Positions 1-5,301 of a stretch of 10,992 bases of DNA are shown here, piece after piece. The DNA lies in contig JAICPP010000105.1 of assembly GCA_025929805.1 (NCBI GenBank), forward strand, positions 1 to 10,992. Reading direction: 5' to 3'. Every line of letters starts with the position of its first letter. Within the stretch, counting starts at the first letter, position 1. Origin of the DNA: Gemmatimonadales bacterium. GTDB lineage: Bacteria > Gemmatimonadota > Gemmatimonadetes > Gemmatimonadales > GWC2-71-9. Made by a program: the position numbers and the translations under genes. A model generated the notes under the pieces. It was not told the origin of the DNA and searched no databases. It was given only the letters and a program-made list of their open reading frames with translations.

Positions 1-638
1 ATCAGATGCTCGCGCTTGTGGGCCCGCTCGTTCTCGAGGATGACCCGCCGGCTGACAACGATGTTCCGGCGCCGCTTATTGAGCTTGATGATCTTGAACT
101 CGTAGGTTTGCCCCAGGAGCTCGTCGATGTTGGGCACCCGCCGGAGCGCGATCTGGCTTCCGGGCAGGAAGGCGTCAACCCCCATCAGGTTGACGACCAC
201 GCCGCCCTTGATCTTCTTGACCAGGGTACCCTCTACCGGCTGATCGTTCTCGTGGGCCACACGGATCTTTTCCCAGACCCGCATGAAGTCGGCCTTCTTC
301 TTCGACAGAACGACTGCGCCTTCCTGATCCTCCAGATGCTCGAGGAAGACTTCCACCTCATCCCCTTCTTTCAGGGTATGAGGATCCTTGAACTCATCCA
401 GCGGTACCGAGCCCTCGGACTTGAACCCCACATCGAGGATTACGGCGTTGTCGGTTACGCGAAGGACTTTGGATTTGACAATCTCGCCTTCGACGATCTG
501 AGACATGGTGCCCTCGTACATCGAGAGCATCTGCTCGTAATCTTCGTCGCTGTAGTCTTCGTCGTAGAGATCCTGCCGTACGCGCAGGCCGGTGGGAGAG
601 CTGAACTGGTCGCTAGAGGAGTGAACTTGATCGAGCAT
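1..638 (-). CDS. rpsA: 30S ribosomal protein S1, N-terminal part (cut by left edge)
   Basis: Reading the minus strand from the ATG at 638 gives 212 open codons that run off the left edge, so only the N-terminal part is here. S1 binds mRNA on the 30S subunit through tandem S1 (OB-fold) domains. After a 45-residue acidic, Tyr-rich leader (DLYDEDYSDEDYEQ), a first S1 repeat begins near residue 47 (IVEGEIVKSKVLRV, then VGFKSEGSVPLDEF). A second begins near residue 135 (PVEGTLVKKIKGGVVVNL, GVDAFLPGSQ, and NIVVSRR near its end). An in-frame TAA 18-20 nt upstream leaves ATG 638 as the only good start. The AAAGGA at 653-658 is 14 nt away, rather far for a ribosome site. The gene is last in the tyrA-aroA-cmk-ligase series and is set apart by 191 nt holding a candidate promoter. 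Identity is secure; full length cannot be judged. Confidence 0.96.
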   Translation of the reverse strand, partial: MLDQVHSSSDQFSSPTGLRVRQDLYDEDYSDEDYEQMLSMYEGTMSQIVEGEIVKSKVLRVTDNAVILDVGFKSEGSVPLDEFKDPHTLKEGDEVEVFLEHLEDQEGAVVLSKKKADFMRVWEKIRVAHENDQPVEGTLVKKIKGGVVVNLMGVDAFLPGSQIALRRVPNIDELLGQTYEFKIIKLNKRRRNIVVSRRVILENERAHKREHL

Positions 639-733
639 GCGTAACGGTGCCGTCCTTTAAAAATGCCGGTCCCACGAGGCCGGGTATGGGTCCAACTGCG
701 CCGGGGCAGAAGTGCCACCGCATAGAGCCACTG

Positions 734-762
734 AGGATAGCCGACCCAGGGTCACAACGCAA
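734..762 (-). promoter_or_regulatory. candidate sigma70-like promoter for rpsA with a palindrome in its spacer
   Basis: In the 191-nt gap between the ligase stop (830) and the rpsA start (638), the minus strand shows TTGCGT (757-762) and TATCCT (734-739) separated by exactly 17 nt. Transcription would start near 727 and leave a leader of about 90 nt. The spacer holds a perfect 11-nt palindrome, GACCCaGGGTC (743-753), that could be an operator. The rest of the gap (639-733 and 763-829) shows a GGCCGCGGCC palindrome at 779-788 and no small gene or convincing terminator. The -35 box matches consensus at only 3 of 6 bases and the -10 at 4 of 6, so this is a prediction. Confidence 0.45.
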
Positions 763-829
763 GATGTAACAAGCGGTTGGCCGCGGCCTATTCGGGAGGA
801 TGATGAAAGGGGTGAAGTGGAGCCCGGCG

Positions 830-1966
830 CTAGCTGGAAAGCGAAGCCACCGGGTCCGGTACCCCCACCCCCTCCTTGGTTTCCCTGACAAGCATATCCA
901 CCACGGCCCTGAGGTCTCCGGTTTCCCGATAACAGGCGAGCTGCCGGTCGGCACTGGTCCCCTGCTCCAGGATCGTGAAGGCGTACTCCACTTCCTTCCG
1001 GCTTCCAATCTCGTCGAGCACATCGTCCACGAACCACTCGATCAGCTCGCGAACCAGGGTTCGGGCCGCCAGCTCCTGCTCCTGCCCCAAGTCGATCAGA
1101 TTGCCATCCAGTCCATAGCGCACCGCCCGCCACTTGTTTTCCTCAATGAGGGATTGGGGATAAAGGCGGAAGGTCATGTTGTCACGCCGGAGCTTCCAGA
1201 GCTTGGCCACAATCGCCTGAAGGAGGGCCGCGATACACACCGCCTCTTCTACCCTGGTACAGACGTCGCAGACCCGGAATTCCAGGGTAGGGTACGTATG
1301 ATTGGGCCGTACGTCCCACCAGATCTTCGAGGCATCAGGTACGCAGCCGGTACGTACCAGCGTATCCACCAGCGAGGCATAATCGGTCCATGAGTTGAGC
1401 ACCGGAGGTATGCCGGTCCGGGGAAAGTGCCGGAAGATGATACTTCGGTAGGACTTGAGCCCGGTCTCCCGCCCCATCCAGAAAGGTGAGCTGGTGGAGA
1501 GGGTCAGAATGTGGGGCACGAAATACCGGGAGACGTTCATCGCATCGATCAGGAAATCCCGGTCCTCAATCCCGATGTGGACGTGGGTGCCAAAGATGAG
1601 AAGTTGCTGGGCCAGGAGGGCCAGATCCTCCCGCACGCCGAGGTACCGGTCCAGCGGGGTAATTTCCTGAGCGAGCCAGGACGAGAAGGGGTGAGTGCCA
1701 GCGGCGGCGATCACCAATCCGTTTCGGCCGGCGAGTTCCATGACGACGCCCCGCAAACGAATCAACTCGCCGCGGACGTCGGCTGGAGTTTGGCAGACCC
1801 GGGTTCCAATCTCCACCATTGACTGGTGCAGCTCCGGTTTGACCTCTTCGAGGAGCAGGTGATCCCCAGACAAGATTTCGGTGATGTAAGAACGGAGCTG
1901 GCGAGTTTCGGGATCGATGAACTGGTACTCTTCCTCGATGCCGAGAGTCAGGGATGGGGGCTTCAT
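830..1966 (-). CDS. GCS2-type carboxylate-amine ligase (YbdK / glutamate-cysteine ligase-like)
   Basis: A protein of 378 residues, the usual length for the GCS2/YbdK branch, whose members use ATP to join the gamma-carboxylate of glutamate (or another acid) to an amine such as cysteine. Family motifs appear in order: LGIEEEYQ (8-15), ELHQSMVEIGT (45-55), AAGTHP (88-93), FGTHVHIGI (125-133), SSPFWMGRETGLKSYR (159-174), WWDVRPN (217-223), LEFRVCD (228-234) and ENKWRAVRYGLDG (276-288). The metal- and ATP-binding Glu/His residues look intact, so it should be active. ATG 1966 is chosen because the family motif starts at once after it and GGAG lies 10 nt upstream; an open extension to 2143 reads antisense-like sequence inside cmk. 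It begins 7 nt after the cmk stop, so the two are probably co-transcribed. The substrate is unknown: glutathione-type synthesis cannot be claimed, since no glutathione synthetase is adjacent. Confidence 0.9.
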   Translation of the reverse strand: MKPPSLTLGIEEEYQFIDPETRQLRSYITEILSGDHLLLEEVKPELHQSMVEIGTRVCQTPADVRGELIRLRGVVMELAGRNGLVIAAAGTHPFSSWLAQEITPLDRYLGVREDLALLAQQLLIFGTHVHIGIEDRDFLIDAMNVSRYFVPHILTLSTSSPFWMGRETGLKSYRSIIFRHFPRTGIPPVLNSWTDYASLVDTLVRTGCVPDASKIWWDVRPNHTYPTLEFRVCDVCTRVEEAVCIAALLQAIVAKLWKLRRDNMTFRLYPQSLIEENKWRAVRYGLDGNLIDLGQEQELAARTLVRELIEWFVDDVLDEIGSRKEVEYAFTILEQGTSADRQLACYRETGDLRAVVDMLVRETKEGVGVPDPVASLSS

Positions 1967-1973
1967 GACACAT

Positions 1974-2684
1974 CTACTCCGGGAAGAAGATAGGACGAGC
2001 CCGGTCCACGATGAAACGAACCTGCTCGGAAAAATCCATCCTCGTAGTATCCAGGTGTACCGCGTCAGGGGCGGCTCGGAGCGGCGCGACTTCCCGGGTG
2101 GAGTCGGCGTGGTCGCGGGCGGCAAGCGCCTGAGTTTCGGCATCGAGGTGTTCGGGCACTACCGCGATGCCGCGTTGACTGATGCGCCGGCCGGCCCGAG
2201 CCTCCGGCGAGGCGGTCAGAAAGATCTTGAGATCGGCGTCGGGGAATACCACGGTCCCTATATCCCGCCCATCGACCACCACATCCTGGCCGGCCCTGAC
2301 CATGGCCCGGAGCCTTGTGTTCACCCATTCGCGAACCACCGGGATAGCGGCTACTGCGGAGACATTGGCGGTGACGTCAGCACTCCTGAGGGCGTCCTCC
2401 GCCGGCTCCCCCTCCAGGTAAGCCGCAAACCCGGCCCCATCGGACTGGAGCATGAGCCCGCGGTCCTCCGCCGAGCGGAGAATGACTTCGGGACTGAGAT
2501 CCGCAACCGCCGCCGCTCCCCTCAGCCCGCGGCGAGCCCCCTCCCTCAGCGCTACCAAGGTGACTCCGCGGTACAACGACCCGGAGTCCAAATGGGCAAA
2601 GCCTAAAGTCTCGGCGACGGCGCGGGCGGTACTGCTCTTACCCGATGCGGACGGCCCGTCGATGGCGATCACACCGCCGCTCAC
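1974..2684 (-). CDS. cmk: (d)CMP kinase
   Basis: Cytidylate kinase phosphorylates CMP and dCMP to the diphosphates with ATP, feeding RNA and DNA precursor pools in the cytoplasm. The 236-residue product carries the P-loop GPSASGKSS (10-18), the LDSGSLYRG segment (32-40), the family signature DGRDIGTVVFPDADLKIFL (138-156) and the lid-region RDHADSTREVAPL (190-202). These are all standard for bacterial Cmk of about 220-235 residues. The start is GTG at 2684, which overlaps the aroA stop by 4 nt (GTGA), so translation is probably coupled to aroA. Cmk next to aroA and rpsA is a widely conserved arrangement. Nothing looks damaged. Confidence 0.97.
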   Translation of the reverse strand: MSGGVIAIDGPSASGKSSTARAVAETLGFAHLDSGSLYRGVTLVALREGARRGLRGAAAVADLSPEVILRSAEDRGLMLQSDGAGFAAYLEGEPAEDALRSADVTANVSAVAAIPVVREWVNTRLRAMVRAGQDVVVDGRDIGTVVFPDADLKIFLTASPEARAGRRISQRGIAVVPEHLDAETQALAARDHADSTREVAPLRAAPDAVHLDTTRMDFSEQVRFIVDRARPIFFPE

Positions 2685-3952
2685 GGCCGGGCCTTTCTGC
2701 GGATCTGCCGCAGAGCCCCGGGAAAGCCTGGAAAGCTCACGGCGGAGCAGGCCATGTCGTCGACCTGGACGCGAGCGCCTGGTAAGGTGCTCAGCACGGC
2801 GAAGGCCATGGCCAGCCGGTGATCCCCGGCTGTGCGCACCCGCCCTCGAGGAGCCGCTTCACTCCCCTCGACGAGCAGATCCTCACCCTGGACTTCGGCT
2901 CGGCCCCCCACAGCGCGCAGGTTTTCCGCAACGAGCTCGAGCCGGTTGCTCTCCTTGATGCGAAGCTCACCCACCTGCCTGAATGCGGTGATCCCGCTGG
3001 CACGAGATGCCAATACCGCGAGGAGAGGAACCTCGTCTATCAATCCGGGTATCTCGCCCGCCGGCACTTCCGTATGGATGAGGCGCGCCGGTCTTACCAG
3101 CAAGTCTCCCACGGGTTCGCCGTACTGCGTAGCCTCATTCTCCAGAGCGATGGTTGCACCCATCCGGGCCAACACCCTGGAGTAGCCGATCCGCGTCGGG
3201 TTGAGGCCTACCCGCGCAATGCGGAGCTCGCCTCCGTCAGCCAGGATTGCCGCGCCGGCGAGAAAGGCAGCCGACGAAGGGTCACCGGGAACAGCGATAT
3301 CGATCGGCTCCACCTTACCGTCCGGGATGAAGCTGATCCACCCATCGTGCTCCAAGACGCGGTAGCCGAAGGCACGAAGAAGGCGTTCGGTGTGGTCCCG
3401 GGATCTCCCCTGGGGCTCGCGCACCGCCACCTCGACCTCACCCGCCATTCCCGCAAGCAGGATTGCGCTCTTGATCTGGGCACTCGAGACCGGCATCTCG
3501 TATCGCAGGGGACGGAGCTCGCCGCCCTCGACCGTAAGCGGCAAGCCATCGCCGTTGCGTTCAGTAAACCTGGCGCCCATGGCGGCAAGAGGTTTGGTTA
3601 TCCGCCGCATGGGGCGCCCGCGGAGCGAGCGGTCGCCGGTGAGCGTGGCGGAGAACCGGTGAGCAGAGAGGAGGCCGAGCGCCAGCCGGGTGGTGGTGCC
3701 CGAGTTTCCGCAGTTCAACACCTCTGCCGGCCTGCGGAACCGCCCCCGGCCGGCAACCAACGTGACCGATCCCTCCCGCAGGGGTGACACTACGGCACCA
3801 AGCTGACGGAGCACGCGGGCGCTGGATTTTGCGTCGAGGGAGGTGAGAGCACCCCGGATTCGACTGGTTCCTCGGGCCATTGCGGCCAGGAGGAGCACTC
3901 GATGGGTGATGCTCTTGTCACCCGGCACCCCGACACTGCCACCGACTCTCAC
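2681..3952 (-). CDS. aroA: 3-phosphoshikimate 1-carboxyvinyltransferase (EPSP synthase)
   Basis: EPSP synthase transfers the enolpyruvyl group of PEP to shikimate-3-phosphate, the sixth step of the shikimate pathway. The 423-residue product matches the usual 420-440. Visible motifs: VPGDKSITHR (9-18), NCGNSGTTTRL (80-90, PEP site), GRPMRRI (112-118), SSAQIKSAIL (156-165), PGDPSSAAF (222-230), LIDEVPLLAVLA (304-315, with catalytic Asp306), ELRIKESNR (329-337), GDHRLAMAF (376-384) and SFPGF (406-410). The start is set at GTG 3952, which overlaps the tyrA stop by 4 nt (GTGA) and places the PGDKS motif at residues 10-14, as in homologues. The frame stays open to 4183, but that part lies inside tyrA and has no family similarity. 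A weak GGGG lies about 9 nt before the start. Translation is probably coupled to tyrA upstream and cmk downstream. Confidence 0.97.
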   Translation of the reverse strand: MRVGGSVGVPGDKSITHRVLLLAAMARGTSRIRGALTSLDAKSSARVLRQLGAVVSPLREGSVTLVAGRGRFRRPAEVLNCGNSGTTTRLALGLLSAHRFSATLTGDRSLRGRPMRRITKPLAAMGARFTERNGDGLPLTVEGGELRPLRYEMPVSSAQIKSAILLAGMAGEVEVAVREPQGRSRDHTERLLRAFGYRVLEHDGWISFIPDGKVEPIDIAVPGDPSSAAFLAGAAILADGGELRIARVGLNPTRIGYSRVLARMGATIALENEATQYGEPVGDLLVRPARLIHTEVPAGEIPGLIDEVPLLAVLASRASGITAFRQVGELRIKESNRLELVAENLRAVGGRAEVQGEDLLVEGSEAAPRGRVRTAGDHRLAMAFAVLSTLPGARVQVDDMACSAVSFPGFPGALRQIRRKARP

Positions 3953-4797
3953 CGATCGATGCCCCGGCGGAACCTTTGCGCTTTCTCGAGGTACTCGCGC
4001 AGTCCGTTCGCCTCCCCACCGGAGATCAGGTGCCTGATCTCCGCGATGGCTTCCTCGGTGTGCCTCAACGCTTCGGCGACAGAACTCTGATTGTAGAGAA
4101 AAACGTCGGCCCACATGTCGGGGTTGCTCGCCGCGAGCCGGGTCGTATCCCGGGTCCCTGAGCCGAACGAAACCCCGCTCCATCCTTGTTCGGCGAGCAC
4201 CTTGGCCAAGGCCGACGCCACAGCCTGCGACAGGTGACTGGTCCAGGCGAGCTGCCGGTCATGCGCGTCCGCGGCCATCAAGACCGGCGAGCCTTCCAAC
4301 GTATGCTCCCAGAATTCTGCGACACCGTGGGCCGCCCGATGTCCCTGGGCAGTTCCGCTCTCGCAGATGTACACGACGCAGCCGCGAAGCCGGTCGGGCC
4401 GGGCTGACCCGAACCCGCTTTCATGAGTGCCGGCCAGAGGGTGGCTCCCCGCAAAGCGGTCACCCAGGCCGGCGGACACCGCCTCGTGGACTACAGGAGC
4501 CTTCACGCTGCAGACATCCGTCAGGAGCGCTCCCGGCTCCAGGGCTGGGCCAAGGGTTCCGATCAGATGGAGAGTGGCGCGAGGTGGTACGGCGAGTACG
4601 ACCAGCTCTGCGCCACTGACGGCTCGCGCCGGAGAATCAGCCAGCTCAGTGATGGCAGACGCCTTGAGCGCTTGAACTCCCTCGGCCGGCTCGGGTGAGT
4701 AACCCACGACTCGAGTCACGCCGGCCAGGCGCGCCTGCCAGGCGAGAGAGCCGCCCATGGCCCCCAGCCCAATCACTGCAAGGGAGGAGGGACGCAC
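3949..4797 (-). CDS. tyrA: prephenate dehydrogenase
   Basis: Prephenate (or arogenate) dehydrogenase makes 4-hydroxyphenylpyruvate (or tyrosine) with NAD(P)+, the tyrosine branch after chorismate. The 282 residues show a Rossmann GLGAMG (10-15), VVLAVPP (66-72), LTDVCSVKAPV (92-102), GSHPLAGTHESGF (117-129, with the substrate-site His119), DAHDRQLAWTSHLSQAVA (177-194, with His188) and GSGTRDTTRLAASNPDMW (212-229). There is no fused chorismate mutase or C-terminal ACT domain, so this is the compact class and may lack strong tyrosine feedback inhibition. The start is GTG 4797: an in-frame TGA lies two codons upstream, and the next start would cut into the Rossmann motif. No Shine-Dalgarno sequence is visible before it. 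It is the first gene of the aro-cmk-rpsA series, with a promoter upstream. NAD versus NADP preference cannot be read safely. Confidence 0.96.
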   Translation of the reverse strand: MRPSSLAVIGLGAMGGSLAWQARLAGVTRVVGYSPEPAEGVQALKASAITELADSPARAVSGAELVVLAVPPRATLHLIGTLGPALEPGALLTDVCSVKAPVVHEAVSAGLGDRFAGSHPLAGTHESGFGSARPDRLRGCVVYICESGTAQGHRAAHGVAEFWEHTLEGSPVLMAADAHDRQLAWTSHLSQAVASALAKVLAEQGWSGVSFGSGTRDTTRLAASNPDMWADVFLYNQSSVAEALRHTEEAIAEIRHLISGGEANGLREYLEKAQRFRRGIDR

Positions 4798-4849
4798 GAG
4801 TCAGTCTGGGAGTAGGTGGATTGGATCATCCGGTGGCCGAGTAAGGCAG

Positions 4850-4880
4850 GGCTGTCCCTTGTTGCCCGAGGGCAGCCAAG
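4850..4880. promoter_or_regulatory. dyad symmetry at the predicted tyrA transcription start
   Basis: Two overlapping inverted repeats fill this stretch of the 122-nt divergent region. GGCTGtCCC (4850-4858) can pair with GGGCAGCC (4870-4877), with one bulged T. A tighter pair, TGCCC-GA-GGGCA (4863-4874), is flanked by CTTG (4858-4861) and CAAG (4877-4880). They straddle the predicted start point of the tyrA promoter, where a repressor could act, and lie about 40 nt upstream of the response-regulator start on the other strand. No T-tract follows on either strand, so it is not a normal terminator. Operator function is inference. Confidence 0.3.
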
Positions 4881-4909
4881 ATTGTACTGATATGACACTC
4901 CATACTCAA
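4881..4909 (-). promoter_or_regulatory. sigma70-like promoter for the tyrA-aroA-cmk series
   Basis: On the minus strand TTGAGT (4904-4909) and TACAAT (4881-4886) are separated by 17 nt. The -10 box matches consensus at 5 of 6 positions and the -35 at 4 of 6. Transcription would start at about 4873-4875 and leave a leader of about 77 nt before the tyrA GTG at 4797. The leader has no evident Shine-Dalgarno sequence near the start codon. This is the best promoter match I found in the intergenic regions. Confidence 0.6.
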
Positions 4910-4919
4910 CGGATGCAGT

Positions 4920-5297
4920 GTGCCCAAGATCCTGATCGTGGAAGACAGCCCTGACAACATGAAGCTCTTTCGAACCCTTCTGACGCTCAAGGGTTATGAG
5001 GTAGCGGGTCTGTCGGGAGGAGAGGGGCTGCTCGAGGCCATAGAACGTAGTAGTCCCGATCTGGTGCTGATGGACATCCAGCTACCGGGTAAGGACGGTT
5101 TCGCGCTGCTGCGTGAGATTCGAGGATCTCCCTTCGGCACCATGCGGGTGATTGCTCTCACCGCTCACGCCATGACCGGAGACCGGGAACGCGCGCTTCA
5201 GGCCGGATTCGATGGATACATCACCAAGCCGATCGACGTTCGGAACTTTCCTGACCAGATCCGCCGGCTATTGGAAGGGGATCGATTGGATCGGTAG
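4920..5297 (+). CDS. single-domain response regulator (CheY/DivK-like receiver)
   Basis: A 125-residue protein made only of a receiver domain, which accepts phosphate from a sensor kinase and signals by protein-protein contact; there is no DNA-binding or enzymatic output domain. The conserved residues are all present: acidic pair Glu8-Asp9 (ILIVEDSPDNMKLF), phosphoacceptor Asp52 in LVLMDIQLPG, Thr81 in VIALTAHAM and Lys103 in GYITKPID. The DNMKLF and LVLMDIQLPG wording is close to DivK-type regulators, but no PleC or DivJ partner is in the window, so DivK function is not claimed. The start is GTG 4920, with a weak GGA at 4911-4913. It is the only plus-strand gene, divergent from tyrA and convergent with glgX (stops 4 bp apart). 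No strong promoter was seen on its own strand in 4798-4919. Confidence 0.93.
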   Translation: MPKILIVEDSPDNMKLFRTLLTLKGYEVAGLSGGEGLLEAIERSSPDLVLMDIQLPGKDGFALLREIRGSPFGTMRVIALTAHAMTGDRERALQAGFDGYITKPIDVRNFPDQIRRLLEGDRLDR

Positions 5298-5301
5298 CAG
5301 C

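Noticed and set aside
6..644. Plus-strand open frame (212 codons) at the left edge
   Set aside because: The opposite strand encodes clear S1 domains; this frame mirrors them.
779..788. GGCCGCGGCC palindrome, considered as the ligase terminator
   Set aside because: It is short, with no room for a loop and no T-tract. A neighbouring 4-bp stem (GCGG/CCGC) before TTGTT is too weak to call.
1967..2143. N-terminal extension of the GCS2-type ligase
   Set aside because: The extra 59 codons overlap the end of cmk and read as Arg/Ser/Pro-rich shadow sequence. ATG 1966 has a ribosome site and starts right before the family motif.
1917..2606. Plus-strand open frame (229 codons) opposite cmk
   Set aside because: It is antisense to cmk, which has all its family motifs.
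2819..3787. Long plus-strand open frame (322 codons) opposite aroA
   Set aside because: It lies wholly antisense to a well-supported aroA, has biased low-complexity composition and shows no family motif. Long antisense frames are expected in GC-rich coding DNA.
3953..4183. N-terminal extension of aroA
   Set aside because: These 77 codons lie inside tyrA in another frame and do not resemble EPSP synthase; the GTG at 3952 fits homologue length.
4862..4890. Plus-strand promoter (TTGCCC-17-TACTGA) for the receiver gene
   Set aside because: The -10 box matches consensus at only two positions, so it cannot be separated from chance.
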